Source: Neobacillus fumarioli NBRC 102428 (GTDB taxonomy: Bacteria; Bacillota; Bacilli; Bacillales; Cytobacillaceae). Taken from it: 64,000 nt of DNA. Position 1 is the first letter of the stretch, and every line of letters starts with the position of its first letter. The DNA is taken from NCBI RefSeq assembly GCF_001591485.1, contig NZ_BCUZ01000001.1, positions 1 to 64,000 of the forward strand, read 5' to 3'. A program made the translations under genes and the position numbers. Shown here piece by piece: positions 8,964 through 19,059 of this stretch. The notes beneath the pieces were generated by a model. That model made no database searches, was not told where the DNA came from, and was given only the letters and a program-made list of their open reading frames with translations.

Positions 8964-9689
8964 TTATACACGTTTCCTTAAAACATGAAAACTGAATTTA
9001 TCCGCCTTAAAATAGTTTACCGAATAGAGGATTGATTTATCCATTTCATCGTAATGCATTTGTTTTAACACTAACAACGCTGTTTCCGGGTCACATTCCA
9101 AAATCGGGGAAATCTTTTCATGATAGCCGATTGGCTCAATTTGAGCAACCGCATATGTAATACGACGATTTGCCTCTTGATCCAAGATGTTAAATAGAGA
9201 TTCACCTTTATGTGTGAAGGTTTCAGGCAAAAGTTGTTTAGGCATTTTGTCAATACAGAAAACAACAGGTTCTCCATTTGCGGTTCTTACCCGTTCTATC
9301 ACAATAATTTCCTCGTTTGCGGAGCATGAAAACCGGCGAATATCCTCTTCGGTTGGTCTTTGAATTGATGACCTTAGGAAAATGGTTCCAGGTTTCATCC
9401 CGGCTTGTATAATCATGTCAGTGACACTTTTTAATTGCTCGATACCTGAGGTAAACAATGGTTTGGCATTCACGAAAGTTCCAACACCATGTCGGCGAAT
9501 AATGACATTCTCTTCCTCTAAAATTCGGAGAGCCTCACGCAGGGTTGCCCTGCTCACACCAAGTTGTTTGGCAAGATCGAATTCGGAAGGCAATTTTTCT
9601 TTCTGTTTATACACCCCCTGTTCAATATCTTGCTTCAGACGATCAATTACTTGTAAATATAAATGCCGGTTATCTGACTTAATTGACAT
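8964..9689 (-). CDS. ymfC: GntR/HutC family transcriptional regulator YmfC
   Basis: A 241-residue regulator. The N-terminal GntR winged helix has [20 protein letters not shown] at about residues 32-51 and a wing segment [11 protein letters not shown]-terminal UTRA ligand domain places it in the HutC subfamily. It lies immediately upstream of the nucleoside transporter genes, so control of nucleoside uptake is plausible but not proven; the B. subtilis homolog sits beside a different transporter. A 20-bp palindrome lies 27-46 bases before the start and suggests autoregulation. The RBS is GGAGG. Confidence 0.87.
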   Translation of the reverse strand: MSIKSDNRHLYLQVIDRLKQDIEQGVYKQKEKLPSEFDLAKQLGVSRATLREALRILEEENVIIRRHGVGTFVNAKPLFTSGIEQLKSVTDMIIQAGMKPGTIFLRSSIQRPTEEDIRRFSCSANEEIIVIERVRTANGEPVVFCIDKMPKQLLPETFTHKGESLFNILDQEANRRITYAVAQIEPIGYHEKISPILECDPETALLVLKQMHYDEMDKSILYSVNYFKADKFSFHVLRKRV

Positions 9690-9715
9690 GCTGCTTCCTC
9701 CAGCCTTTTCCCTAA

Positions 9716-9735
9716 GACATCAGACCTCTGATATC
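9716..9735. promoter_or_regulatory. Probable YmfC operator
   Basis: Minus strand GATATCAGAGGTCTGATGTC, a 20-bp inverted repeat with a single mismatched pair and a perfect 14-bp core. It sits between the region where a promoter would be expected and the ymfC ribosome site, the usual place for a GntR autoregulatory operator. The rest of 9736-9953 is AT-rich with a small GCTGAAA/TTTCAGC hairpin and no gene. Confidence 0.55.
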
Positions 9736-9953
9736 ATTCCTGCTAATCGAAATAATCTTAACATGTTTTACTTGATAAATAAATAGTAATTCTTGATTTT
9801 TGTCGAAAAAAGACCTAAGGATAAAAGTACCCATAGATATGGAGATTTTCGCTGAAACTAATTTCACTAGAATGGAACCTGTTTCTTTCAGCAAACCAAA
9901 ATAAAAAGGATTGGCATCGATCATATTTCGATTGATAAACATACAATTATATA

Positions 9954-9982
9954 CAAAAAAAGAGCCCGTCGGCTCTTTTTTA
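9954..9982 (-). terminator. Terminator after spoIIIE
   Basis: Minus strand AAAAGAGCC/GGGCTCTTTT hairpin with a GAC loop and a T run, directly after the spoIIIE stop. Confidence 0.92.
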
Positions 9983-9986
9983 TTTG

Positions 9987-12323
9987 TTAAGAACTCTTTT
10001 CTTCTTGCGGTTTTGTTATTAACACAGCCCTCGGTTTGCTGCCTTCATAAGGGCCTACTACTCCGCGTGCTTCCATTTCATCAATCAGCCTTGCTGCTCT
10101 TGTATAGCCGATCCGAAAGCGACGCTGAAGCATGGATACAGACGCTGTCTGCATTTCAACAATTAAGGCAACAGCTTCCTCGTATAATTCGTCATCCACA
10201 GCCCCCGTGACTTCCGGGGTATCATCAGGAATCATTTCCGCCTGATATTGTGCCTTCTGCTGGGATATGACAAATTCAACTGTATCCTCGACTTCTTGAT
10301 CTGACAGAAACGCTCCCTGTACACGAACAGGCTTGGATGCACCAACAGGCAAAAAGAGCATATCCCCCCTGCCCAGCAGTTTTTCGGCACCGCCCATATC
10401 TAAAATCGTTCGCGAGTCAGTGGCACTGGAAACAGCGAAAGCAATCCTTGACGGAATATTTGCCTTTATGACACCTGTAATAACGTCAACAGAAGGTCTT
10501 TGCGTCGCAAGAATTAAATGAATTCCTGCTGCTCGGGCCATTTGTGCCAGGCGGGTAATCGAATCCTCCACATCTGAAGAGGCTACCATCATCAAATCAG
10601 CAAGTTCGTCGACAATGACAACGATATACGGCAGCAATGGCTGCTTTTCATTTTCCTCAAGATTAAGTTTTTTTATATACTCATTATAGCCTTCAATATT
10701 ACGTGTTCCAGTATGAGAGAATAATTCGTACCTTCTTTCCATTTCATTAACAACTTTCTTTAGTGCTTGAGAAGCTTTCTTTGCATCCGTTACAACAGGT
10801 GCAAGCAAATGCGGAATGCCGTTATAGATATTTAATTCAACCATTTTGGGGTCTATCATCATTAATTTTACTTCATGAGGTTTTGCCCTCATCAAAAGGC
10901 TGATAATAATCCCATTAATGCATACACTTTTACCGCTCCCTGTTGCGCCGGCAACAAGAAGATGGGGCATTTTATTTAATTCGGCCACAACAGCTTCCCC
11001 GGTTATATCTCTACCCAATCCAATCAATAGTTTCGCATCAGGCTGATCACTTTGTGTAGCTTCCAGCACTTCTCTAAGTGAAACCATTGCTACCTCAGAA
11101 TTCGGTACTTCAATTCCGATAGCTGATTTACCGGGGATCGGTGCTTCAATACGGATCCCTTTCGCAGCAAGTGCCAGTGCAATATCATCACTAAGGCTGA
11201 CAATTTTACTTACTTTAACACCAACATCAGGGTGAACTTCATATTTTGTTACCGCAGGCCCTAAGTGGACTTGCGTAACCCGAGCTTTTACACCAAAACT
11301 TTGAAAAGTTCGCTCAAGCTTTGCTGCATTGGCATGAATGAGTTCATATTCGCTGCTTTGGTCTGTTTTCCTAGGCAGTTTTAATAATTTTAGCGGAGGT
11401 AATTCATAATCGACGTTTTCTACTTCTGTAAAAGTAATTGGTGGTGATTGATCATCCTCCTCTTCTTTATCATTGGACTTATGATCTTTGGTTTGTTCTG
11501 ACTGTTGGCTTTCTGGATGTTTTTCTTCTTCGTAAACTCTATCTGTAAAACTGGAAATAATCGGCTCATGAAAACGAGTTTCCTCCGCCTCTGGATGTTG
11601 CTGGTTATTGACAACGGGCAGTTCATTTTCAGACGAGCTTTCCCGTGTTGCACGTTTTTGTAATTTCTTTTGCTGCTGCTTTCCCCTCCAGCTGGTTAGA
11701 TCATTCTTGAAGGCCTCCCATTGGTCCTTTATAAAATCAAAAATTGTTATAATAATTTTACCAACAAAATCACCAAAAGATTTTCCGGAAATTAAGATGA
11801 TGCCAATTAAAATAAAAATAAAGGCAATAATTTTAGCACCGGCTTCAGAAAATAAAAAATTGGTTACTGCAAATAAAACAGCCCCAATCATTCCTCCGCC
11901 TAAATCCGTTGTGCTTGTCCGATTGAATAATTCGTCTTTAAATAAATTGAATGTGCTGCCAATCACACTGGACGATTTAAATTGTCCATTTTTTGAAAGG
12001 GAATGAAATAATAAAATATGATTATACAAAAGAATGGATCCAACGATCGAATAAATCCCCAGTAATCTGCTATGAAAGAAAAAAGGCATTTCACGCATCC
12101 AGATTAAATAAATGCTCAATATCACTAACCCTAGTAAACTGATCATATACCATTCGCCCATCCAAAAACGAAAAAAGAAGACGGACGCATTGCCAACAGC
12201 TCCCAGTTTTGCTATAGAAATAATCGAAAGTGCTAAAATGGCTAACGCCGATAATTCATATTTGACTGTTCGTTTTAATTGATTATCTTTTCGTTTCGGT
12301 TTTCTTCGCTTTTTTTTCGTCAT
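9987..12323 (-). CDS. spoIIIE: DNA translocase SpoIIIE (FtsK family)
   Basis: A 778-residue septal DNA pump that moves the chromosome into the forespore. Four or five membrane helices lie within residues 23-180, followed by an acidic/Gln-rich linker to about 300 and a RecA-like motor with Walker A GATGSGKS at 459-466 and Walker [13 protein letters not shown]-terminal gamma domain ([19 protein letters not shown]) reads SRS sequences. It aligns with B. subtilis SpoIIIE throughout, rather than with soluble SftA. The start ATG at 12323 follows AAGGTGATC; an ATG 15 bases upstream is less well placed. Confidence 0.93.
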   Translation of the reverse strand: MTKKKRRKPKRKDNQLKRTVKYELSALAILALSIISIAKLGAVGNASVFFFRFWMGEWYMISLLGLVILSIYLIWMREMPFFFHSRLLGIYSIVGSILLYNHILLFHSLSKNGQFKSSSVIGSTFNLFKDELFNRTSTTDLGGGMIGAVLFAVTNFLFSEAGAKIIAFIFILIGIILISGKSFGDFVGKIIITIFDFIKDQWEAFKNDLTSWRGKQQQKKLQKRATRESSSENELPVVNNQQHPEAEETRFHEPIISSFTDRVYEEEKHPESQQSEQTKDHKSNDKEEEDDQSPPITFTEVENVDYELPPLKLLKLPRKTDQSSEYELIHANAAKLERTFQSFGVKARVTQVHLGPAVTKYEVHPDVGVKVSKIVSLSDDIALALAAKGIRIEAPIPGKSAIGIEVPNSEVAMVSLREVLEATQSDQPDAKLLIGLGRDITGEAVVAELNKMPHLLVAGATGSGKSVCINGIIISLLMRAKPHEVKLMMIDPKMVELNIYNGIPHLLAPVVTDAKKASQALKKVVNEMERRYELFSHTGTRNIEGYNEYIKKLNLEENEKQPLLPYIVVIVDELADLMMVASSDVEDSITRLAQMARAAGIHLILATQRPSVDVITGVIKANIPSRIAFAVSSATDSRTILDMGGAEKLLGRGDMLFLPVGASKPVRVQGAFLSDQEVEDTVEFVISQQKAQYQAEMIPDDTPEVTGAVDDELYEEAVALIVEMQTASVSMLQRRFRIGYTRAARLIDEMEARGVVGPYEGSKPRAVLITKPQEEKSS

Positions 12324-12370
12324 CTGATCACCTTGCATTTTAAAAGTTGTCTTGTTGTCAAAAACGGGAT

Positions 12371-12400
12371 AAAGGAAGAAAGCAGCCTGATTGGCTGCTC
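12371..12400 (-). terminator. Terminator after ylzJ
   Basis: Minus strand AGCAGCC/GGCTGCT with an AATCA loop, then a T/C-rich tail (TTCTTCCTTT). Confidence 0.8.
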
Positions 12401-12433
12401 TTGTCTGTTATCCTGATTATACCATAGTTCACT

Positions 12434-12670
12434 TTAGAATGAGGACATTCCATCCTGATTCATCAAAGAAATTTTCGCACCAGGATAAATTTGGTCATGA
12501 AGGTAATGCTGCGGGTCGCTGCTTAAAATTCGGAGCACATGAAAATTTTCCTCATCCACAACTTCTACAAGAAGAGGAATGCCTTGATAGGTGACCATCT
12601 TTTGTTTCCCGTAACAGTCTTCATCATATGGAAAAATAAGTTCATGGGGCATCATTGTGTATAATATCAT
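12434..12670 (-). CDS. ylzJ: YlzJ-like protein
   Basis: A 78-residue protein of the YlzJ family, recognisable by [10 protein letters not shown] at the N-terminus and GIPLLVE in the middle. No biochemical function is known. Its ATG overlaps the tepA stop (ATGA), so the two are translationally coupled, and the order tepA-ylzJ-spoIIIE matches B. subtilis. There is no signal peptide. Confidence 0.85.
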   Translation of the reverse strand: MILYTMMPHELIFPYDEDCYGKQKMVTYQGIPLLVEVVDEENFHVLRILSSDPQHYLHDQIYPGAKISLMNQDGMSSF

Positions 12671-13422
12671 TGAATCAGCCCCTCATTATTTCCCTTTTGT
12701 ATTTCAATCATTTCATTTAATTTTTTCATTGCCTGTCCAATCCCGCCAACTTCATCAATTAAGCCATATTTGACTGCATCGGCACCAACGACATTGGTAC
12801 CAATGTCCCTTGTTAAATTACCTTTAGCAAACATTAATTCTTTAAATGTTTCTTCAGGAATTTTCGAATGCTTCGTAACAAAATTAACAACCCGCTCCTG
12901 CATTTTATCCAAATATTCAAAGGTTTGTGGGACACCAATAACTAATCCGGTGAGCCTGATTGGATGAATGGTCATTGTTGCCGTTTCCGTAATAAAAGAA
13001 TAATCACAAGAAACAGCAATCGGCACACCGATAGAGTGTCCGCCTCCTAAAACAATCGAAACTGTCGGCTTTGACAAGGTTGCAAGCATTTCTGAAATCG
13101 CAAGACCCGCTTCGACATCACCACCAACCGTGTTTAATATAATGAGAACACCTTCAATTTTGGGGTTCTGTTCAATTGCAACGAGTTGAGGGATAATATG
13201 TTCATATTTTGTCGTCTTATTTTGCGGGGGCAGTGCCATATGCCCTTCAATCTGGCCGACAATTGTTAAACAATGAATTCGTGAATCGGCTGCCATTTGT
13301 GGGACATTTGTCTGGCCAAGCTGCTGAATTTTGTCTATCAAATTAGAAGAAGGCTTTTCCTCTTTCTGCGGTTCGCTGCCTTCTTGATTTTCGGATTCAT
13401 CGCTTAATAAATTGTACTCCAT
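12667..13422 (-). CDS. tepA: ClpP-class translocation-enhancing protease TepA
   Basis: A 251-residue ClpP-like protein. The central ClpP/crotonase core includes [15 protein letters not shown] and [13 protein letters not shown], whose Ser is the likely nucleophile. The N-terminal 50 residues are charged and low in complexity. B. subtilis TepA was linked to protein translocation and degradation of small acid-soluble spore proteins. The start at 13422 follows GAAGGGAGA at good spacing; ATGs at 13443 and 13428 are in frame but poorly spaced. It overlaps ylzJ. A dispersed repeat copy lies between it and rnjB. Confidence 0.85.
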   Translation of the reverse strand: MEYNLLSDESENQEGSEPQKEEKPSSNLIDKIQQLGQTNVPQMAADSRIHCLTIVGQIEGHMALPPQNKTTKYEHIIPQLVAIEQNPKIEGVLIILNTVGGDVEAGLAISEMLATLSKPTVSIVLGGGHSIGVPIAVSCDYSFITETATMTIHPIRLTGLVIGVPQTFEYLDKMQERVVNFVTKHSKIPEETFKELMFAKGNLTRDIGTNVVGADAVKYGLIDEVGGIGQAMKKLNEMIEIQKGNNEGLIQ

Positions 13423-13476
13423 TGCCATTCTCCCTTCAAACATGATATAAAATAGTATTTACATTGGAAAAAAAAA

Positions 13477-13622
13477 CATGCTAAGAAAAGAGCAAGCGTC
13501 TTGGTCAGCCTGCCTGCTTCTTTCGATTAATCCTCCTTGTAGGATGCGACGAGCTGAACATAAGCCTCTTCGAGTAAGCTATGGCGCAGGAGCACATAAC
13601 GACTAGGCGCAGGAGCTGACAA
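13477..13622 (+). repeat. Dispersed intergenic repeat, copy A
   Basis: Begins AAGAAAAGAGCAAGCG and ends ACTAGGCGCAGGAGCTGACA. The same 5-prime and 3-prime ends recur in copies B (15425-15534) and C (20752-20857, opposite strand). A GCGCAGGAGC unit occurs twice near the end. It fills the gap between rnjB and tepA and contains no gene. Boundaries are approximate. Confidence 0.6.
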
Positions 13623-13628
13623 TAAAAG

Positions 13629-13662
13629 AAAAGTACTGGTTTTACGATCCAGTACTTTTTCT
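13629..13662 (-). terminator. Terminator after rnjB
   Basis: Minus strand AAAAGTACTGG pairs with CCAGTACTTTT around a 9-base loop, just after the rnjB stop. Confidence 0.9.
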
Positions 13663-13672
13663 ATAATTTAAG

Positions 13673-15340
13673 TTATACTTCCATAATAATCGGAAGAATC
13701 ATTGGCCTTCTTTTCGTTTTTTCAAATAAGTATCGGTTTAATTCATCTCTAACTTCCTGTTTTAAACTTGACCATTCTAATGTATCCTTAGCGATATTTC
13801 TTTCAATTATATCCCTGACTAATTTTGTTGAATCGTCCATTAATTTTTCTGACTCGCGTACATAAACAAAGCCTCTTGAGATAATTTCCGGTCCGGCGGC
13901 AATTTTCTTTTCTTGCCTTCTTAATGTTACGACAACAATTAGAATCCCGTCCTGTGATAATAATTTCCGATCCCGTAATACAATATTTCCGACATCCCCA
14001 ACACCAATGCCGTCGATCAGGACATTACCTGATGGCACTTTACCGCTTATTGATATTTTTTCATCCTTCCATTCTACAACATCGCCAAGATCCGGAATTA
14101 AAATCTGCTCATCAGTTAGACCACATTCAAGTGCAAGCTTTCGGTGTGCTTTTAACATTCTGTACTCACCATGTACAGGAATGAAAAACTTGGGCTGCAT
14201 TAAATTGATCATGAATTTTAATTCTTCCTGGCTGCCATGGCTTGTACCATGAATCGTCCGTTTGCCAGAAACAACATTGGCTCCGGACTTTAACAACATA
14301 TCGACAGTTTTTGACAGAAATAATTCACTTCCGCGAAGCGGTGATGCTGCAATCAATACTGTATCGCCAGGCTGTATATTTACAAGCTTATGTGTTTGCT
14401 TGGCCATTTTTTGCAATGCCTCAATTGGTTCACCCTGGCTTCCAGTCGCAAGCACAACAAGTTCATTATCTTGATATTCTTGTATTTCGTTTACAGAAAT
14501 AATTAAATCATCCTTTACTTCCAGATATCCTAAATCAAGAGCAATATGATAAATTCGTTCAAGACTTCTTCCGACAACAGCCACTTTGCGATTATTTTCA
14601 TATGCGGCATCAAATATATGCTGGATTCTGCTAAGGTCAGATGCAAAACAAGCTGCAATAATTCTGCCAGGAGAATTGTAAAAAGCATTTGATAATTCCC
14701 GTGCAACGATTGCTTCAGATGTTGTATAACCTGGTTTTTCCGCTTCTGTACTATCTGACAGCAGACATAATACACCTTCTTCACCGATTGCAGTCATTTT
14801 TCCGATTTCCGGTTTATAAAGCTTTGTTGCAGCCTGATCAAATTTAAAGTCCCCTGTATAGACAATGATTCCTTCAGATGTATGTACGCAGATGCCAACA
14901 GAATCCGGAATACTGTGATTCGTTCTAAAAAAACTGACATTTACAGAGTCTAATTCAACGATTGTATCCGAAGTTATTTCAACAAAGTTTGGTTTCCTGT
15001 TAAAATTTTGCTCCTTAAGGATAGCGCTGGCAAGGGCAAGGGTTAATTTAGTACCGTATACCGGGACATCCAAATTTCTTAATACATATGATAACGCTCC
15101 GATGTGATCTTCATGTCCATGTGAAAGAAAAATTGCTTTAACCCGGTCCTTATTTTCGATTATATAGGAAAAGTCGGGAATGACCATATCGATGCCAAGC
15201 ATTTCTTCCTCGGGGAACATAAGCCCGGCATCTATAATCAATATACAATCATCTACTTCAACAAGATACATATTTTTTCCGATTTCTCCTATTCCACCAA
15301 GCGTTATAAACTTAATGGATTTATTTTTTTTCTTTATCAC
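13673..15340 (-). CDS. rnjB: Ribonuclease J2 (RNase J family)
   Basis: A 555-residue metallo-beta-lactamase/beta-CASP ribonuclease, matching B. subtilis RnjB from end to end. Motif 2 is an intact HGHEDH (His74, His76, Asp78, His79), followed by TGDFKFD, and by the beta-CASP motif and VHGEYRM. It should act in 5-prime processing and decay of RNA in complex with RNase J1. As I recall, B. subtilis J2 has HGHDEN here, so this copy may be a more competent enzyme. GTG start, with AGGAGG ten bases upstream. It is flanked by repeat copies A and B. Confidence 0.9.
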   Translation of the reverse strand: MIKKKNKSIKFITLGGIGEIGKNMYLVEVDDCILIIDAGLMFPEEEMLGIDMVIPDFSYIIENKDRVKAIFLSHGHEDHIGALSYVLRNLDVPVYGTKLTLALASAILKEQNFNRKPNFVEITSDTIVELDSVNVSFFRTNHSIPDSVGICVHTSEGIIVYTGDFKFDQAATKLYKPEIGKMTAIGEEGVLCLLSDSTEAEKPGYTTSEAIVARELSNAFYNSPGRIIAACFASDLSRIQHIFDAAYENNRKVAVVGRSLERIYHIALDLGYLEVKDDLIISVNEIQEYQDNELVVLATGSQGEPIEALQKMAKQTHKLVNIQPGDTVLIAASPLRGSELFLSKTVDMLLKSGANVVSGKRTIHGTSHGSQEELKFMINLMQPKFFIPVHGEYRMLKAHRKLALECGLTDEQILIPDLGDVVEWKDEKISISGKVPSGNVLIDGIGVGDVGNIVLRDRKLLSQDGILIVVVTLRRQEKKIAAGPEIISRGFVYVRESEKLMDDSTKLVRDIIERNIAKDTLEWSSLKQEVRDELNRYLFEKTKRRPMILPIIMEV

Positions 15341-15424
15341 GTTTTGATTTCCTCCTATGCTTGAGCTTGACCCGACCGAAATCAGTTATGATTATTATAC
15401 TTGAAACTTGAAAGGCTTTACAAC

Positions 15425-15534
15425 AAGAAAAGCGCAATGCGCTCGAATGGGGGGATACTGGGGGAACTATTGACTGACAAGTGGAGCGAAGCCAGAAATA
15501 GTTTCCCTCGAGCCGTGAACGTCTGGAGCAAGTC
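15425..15534 (+). repeat. Dispersed intergenic repeat, copy B
   Basis: Begins AAGAAAAGCGCAATGCGC and ends GTCTGGAGCAAGTC, a diverged match to copies A and C. It folds into a long interrupted hairpin: GCTCGA pairs with TCGAGC, and GGGAACTATT with AATAGTTTCCC. It lies between dapA and rnjB. A 62-codon plus-strand ORF across it is not credible. Confidence 0.5.
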
Positions 15535-15569
15535 AAAAAAAAGACAAGCCAACCGTCTCCGATTGGCTC
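15533..15569 (-). terminator. Terminator after dapA
   Basis: Minus strand hairpin AGCCAATC(G)...GGTTGGCT followed by a run of eight T, 13 bases after the dapA stop. Confidence 0.85.
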
Positions 15570-15581
15570 GTCATTCGGTTA

Positions 15582-16451
15582 CTATTTAATCAAAAGAGAA
15601 CTTAATGCCAAACGTTCCTGTTCGGTTAATCCTACAAGCGGCAACCTTACTGAGCCGACATCAAGACCTTTTAACTGCAACGCCGTTTTCACAGGAGCCG
15701 GACTTGGCGCAGCAAACAGCCCTTGCATGATAGGCAATAGCTCTTGATGCCATTTTGCTGCCTTATGAATTTCACCGTCAAAAAATGCTTTGATCATTTC
15801 CTGCATTTCGTTTCCAATCACATGCGAAGCAACAGACACTATACCAGCCCCGCCAATAGCAAGGACAGGAAGGGTTAAACTGTCATCACCGCTATATAAA
15901 ACAAAATCGTCATCGGTATTAGCAATGATTTGTGCCATTGCATTTAAATCACCGCTTGCTTCCTTGATCGCTGTAATATTCGGAATCTCAGAAAGGCGTA
16001 TCACTGTTTCAGGATGAATGTTCACAACCGACCTTCCCGGAATGTTATAGATCATAACCGGTAATTCAGTGGCTTCTGCAACAGCTTTAAAATGCTGGTA
16101 CAACCCTTCTTGATTGGGCTTATTATAGTACGGTGCAACGACCAAAATACCATCTACACCCAGCTGTTCTGCCTTTTTTGTTAAATCGATTGAGGCGTAA
16201 GTATTATTGCTGCCTGTACCGGCAATTACTGGAATTCTTTTTTTCACCACTTTGACAACATGATCGAATAATGCTAGCTTTTCTTCTTTCGATAATGTTG
16301 GAGACTCTCCTGTTGTACCAGCCACAACAAGCGATTCCGTTCCATTTTCTATCAAATAGTTCACTAATTTTGTGGTCTTCGCAAAATCAATATGCCCTTT
16401 CTTATCAAAAGGGGTTACCATTGCGGTGGATATCCGTCCGAACTGAACCAT
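15582..16451 (-). CDS. dapA: 4-hydroxy-tetrahydrodipicolinate synthase
   Basis: Condenses aspartate semialdehyde with pyruvate, the first committed step to diaminopimelate and lysine, and the source of dipicolinate. It is a 289-residue TIM-barrel aldolase with the GTTGES motif near 45-50, Tyr135 in YNIPGRS and the Schiff-base Lys163 in AIKEASGD. The second ATG (16451) is preferred because GAAAGGAG lies at proper distance from it; the ATG at 16457 is one base from the site. It ends the asd-dapG-dapA cluster and has its own terminator. Confidence 0.93.
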   Translation of the reverse strand: MVQFGRISTAMVTPFDKKGHIDFAKTTKLVNYLIENGTESLVVAGTTGESPTLSKEEKLALFDHVVKVVKKRIPVIAGTGSNNTYASIDLTKKAEQLGVDGILVVAPYYNKPNQEGLYQHFKAVAEATELPVMIYNIPGRSVVNIHPETVIRLSEIPNITAIKEASGDLNAMAQIIANTDDDFVLYSGDDSLTLPVLAIGGAGIVSVASHVIGNEMQEMIKAFFDGEIHKAAKWHQELLPIMQGLFAAPSPAPVKTALQLKGLDVGSVRLPLVGLTEQERLALSSLLIK

Positions 16452-16528
16452 ATTCATACTCCTTTCGCTAATGAAAAGCCCTTATGCATGCATCTCTAAG
16501 TTGTTTTCTTATACGAAAGTTATCACTT

Positions 16529-17773
16529 TTATAGATCCGCACTTTTAAATTCAAGAGATTCTTGTTCCAACTGAAAGGCGTCATGCAAAGCATTGACTGA
16601 TTTAACTAAGTCCTCTTGCTTAACTAAAACCCAAATAGTTGTATGACTATCCGCAGACTGCAAAATACGTATACCTTGATCGGAAAGAGCCGTAACGATT
16701 TTAGACGTCACCCCTGGGACACCAGCAATCCCTGCCCCGACGACGGACACTTTGGCACAATGCCGCTCGACAACTGGGTCATAACCAAGTCCTTTCAAAA
16801 GCTCTACTGCACGATCTGTCATTTCGTCGGTAACGGTATAAACAACACCATTTAGCGAAATATTAATAAAATCAACACTGATTTTTTCATTCGCCATTGT
16901 TTTAAATACTTCTGCTTGAAGATTATAATGATCCTTTTTGGCAAAAACTTTAATCTGGGTCACATTGGAAACATGGGCAATTCCTGTTACAAGCCGCTCC
17001 TTAATATCGCTTCCCCGGTTATTTCTATTTAGCGATGTTACCAAAGTTCCAAGCGAATCAGAATATGTGGATCGAATCCGAATCGGTACTTTTGCCTGCA
17101 TAGCAATTTCAACCGCTCTTGGATGAATTACTTTTGCTCCTTGGTATGCCATATTGCATACTTCCGTATAAGTTACGATAGAAAGTGGGCGAGCATTTTC
17201 TGCAATGCGCGGGTCTGCTGTCATAATTCCTTCTACATCGGTAAAGATATCAATATACTCAGCATTTAAAGCCGCACCAAGAGCGGCCGCAGAAGTATCA
17301 CTACCTCCACGGCCAATCGTCGTTACATCGCCATTTTTTGCTGCACCCTGAAATCCGGCAACAACGACAACATCATGCGTTTCTAATTCTCTTAGCAACC
17401 TATCACATTTCATTTCATAGATTTTTGCATTTGTATGATCATTATTGGTTTTAAAACCTGCTTGGGCTCCGGTTAATGCAACGGCATGAATTCCGCTTTC
17501 CAGCAGCATATTCGTAAAAACAACACTGGAAATGACTTCTCCGCAGGATAATAATAGATCTTGTTCCCGCTTTGAAACTTTGCTTAAATTGCCGCCTATT
17601 AACGATAACAGTGTATCTGTAGCATAAGGATCCCCTTTGCGCCCCATTGCTGAGACTACTACTATAACCTTATAGCCTTTCGCTAATGCTTTTTCAATAT
17701 GTCCTTGGGCACACTTTCTGCCGTTTTCATCCTTTACAGATGTACCGCCAAATTTCTGAACAATTATTTTCAT
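16529..17773 (-). CDS. dapG: Aspartokinase I
   Basis: Phosphorylates aspartate, the entry step to the lysine, diaminopimelate and threonine pathways. The 414-residue protein has the kinase signature KFGGTSV at residues 7-13, GRGGSDTSA mid-protein, and two C-terminal ACT domains. Position between asd and dapA and overall match identify it as the DapG isozyme, inhibited by diaminopimelate in B. subtilis. The Shine-Dalgarno before the ATG is weak and distant (GGCAGGTAA). Gene order matches B. subtilis. Confidence 0.92.
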   Translation of the reverse strand: MKIIVQKFGGTSVKDENGRKCAQGHIEKALAKGYKVIVVVSAMGRKGDPYATDTLLSLIGGNLSKVSKREQDLLLSCGEVISSVVFTNMLLESGIHAVALTGAQAGFKTNNDHTNAKIYEMKCDRLLRELETHDVVVVAGFQGAAKNGDVTTIGRGGSDTSAAALGAALNAEYIDIFTDVEGIMTADPRIAENARPLSIVTYTEVCNMAYQGAKVIHPRAVEIAMQAKVPIRIRSTYSDSLGTLVTSLNRNNRGSDIKERLVTGIAHVSNVTQIKVFAKKDHYNLQAEVFKTMANEKISVDFINISLNGVVYTVTDEMTDRAVELLKGLGYDPVVERHCAKVSVVGAGIAGVPGVTSKIVTALSDQGIRILQSADSHTTIWVLVKQEDLVKSVNALHDAFQLEQESLEFKSADL

Positions 17774-17804
17774 GGTGATACCATTACCTGCCTTTTGCTG
17801 TTAC

Positions 17805-18854
17805 TTATTTTACAAGACCTAATCGAACTAAACTTTCAGCAATTTGGACTGAGTTCCAGGCGGCGCCTTTTAGAAGGTTATCCGAAACTACCCACATATG
17901 AAAACCGCGGGGCTCATCGATATCATTACGGATGCGTCCGACAAACACTTCATTTTTCCCTACACAGTTTGCTGGCATCGGGTAGACTTGATTTTCAGGA
18001 TCATCCTGCAAAATAACGCCAGGCGCATCTTTCAGCAATGCTTTAATGTCGTTTGCACTTACACCGTCAGATTCGATTTCGAAATAAACAGATTCGGAAT
18101 GTCCCACAGCAACAGGCAACCGTACACAAGTTGCCGAAATATGGAGCTCTGGCAAATGCATAATTTTTTTCGTCTCATTGATCATTTTCATTTCTTCAAA
18201 TGTATAGCCATTTTCTTGAAATTTATCAATTTGTGGAATGGCATTAAACGCGATTTGATAATGATTTTTATCAGATTTCACTGGCAAAATATTTGCTTTA
18301 ACTGGTTCCCCATTTAAAACAGCCTTTGTTTGTTCCTTTAATTCTTCTATTGCGGCTGCACCTGCACCGGAAACAGCTTGATAAGTTGAAACAATGACTT
18401 TTCTTAGACCGTACTTTTGGCGGATTGGCTCTAGTGCCACTACCATTTGAATGGTTGAGCAGTTCGGATTGGCAATTATCCCATTATGCTTAGTTAAGTC
18501 ATCTTCGTTCACCTCTGGAACGACGAGTGGTGTGTCAGGATCCATTCTGAATGCACTTGTATTATCTACAACAATCGCACCGCGCTTAACAGCTTCGGGG
18601 GCAAGTTCTTTTGAGACACTGCCGCCCGCACTGAATAAAGCAATATCTACCCCTTCAAAGCTTTCAGGTTTTGCTTCTTGAACCGTAACTTCTTCACCGC
18701 CAAAATTTACTTTCGTCCCAGCAGAACGTGCTGATGATAGTAGAGTTAGTTTTTTAATAGGAAATTTCTCTTTTACTAAAGTATTGATCATTTGTTGGCC
18801 AACCGCCCCTGTTGCTCCTACAACAGCAACGTGAAATCCATTTTGCTGATACAT
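17805..18854 (-). CDS. asd: Aspartate-semialdehyde dehydrogenase
   Basis: NADPH-dependent reduction of aspartyl phosphate to the semialdehyde. In the 349-residue protein the dinucleotide motif GATGAVGQ is at about 14-21 and the catalytic Cys132 lies in NPNCST. It is the first gene of asd-dapG-dapA, immediately downstream of dpaAB, so the same precursor pool can serve cell wall, lysine and spore dipicolinate. RBS AAAGGAGAACTGCA. About 200 AT-rich bases separate it from dpaB; no clear promoter was resolved there. Confidence 0.94.
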   Translation of the reverse strand: MYQQNGFHVAVVGATGAVGQQMINTLVKEKFPIKKLTLLSSARSAGTKVNFGGEEVTVQEAKPESFEGVDIALFSAGGSVSKELAPEAVKRGAIVVDNTSAFRMDPDTPLVVPEVNEDDLTKHNGIIANPNCSTIQMVVALEPIRQKYGLRKVIVSTYQAVSGAGAAAIEELKEQTKAVLNGEPVKANILPVKSDKNHYQIAFNAIPQIDKFQENGYTFEEMKMINETKKIMHLPELHISATCVRLPVAVGHSESVYFEIESDGVSANDIKALLKDAPGVILQDDPENQVYPMPANCVGKNEVFVGRIRNDIDEPRGFHMWVVSDNLLKGAAWNSVQIAESLVRLGLVK

Positions 18855-19059
18855 TGCAGTTCTCCTTTCCGATTCACAAGCTGGTTATTTCAGTTTAGAT
18901 GATCATTTCCAGCATCTGTATTTAAATTTTGCCTTATCATTAGTATAAAACAAAGTACTGCTGAATGATTAATTTATTTTAACATATTCCTAAAAAGAAA
19001 TAACCATTTTTGCTAAGAAGAAAGTATAAACTTCGCGGAAAGTTCATCCTTTTTTTGTC

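Noticed and set aside
9712-9942. 76-codon minus-strand ORF before ymfC
   Set aside because: It covers the ymfC regulatory region, has no ribosome site and no family resemblance.
15401-15589. 62-codon plus-strand ORF between dapA and rnjB
   Set aside because: It lies wholly in repeat copy B and a terminator and is on the opposite strand to all genes.
18855-19059. Lysine riboswitch or T-box before asd
   Set aside because: Neither the lysine riboswitch core nor the T-box antiterminator sequence was visible; only AT-rich DNA is present.
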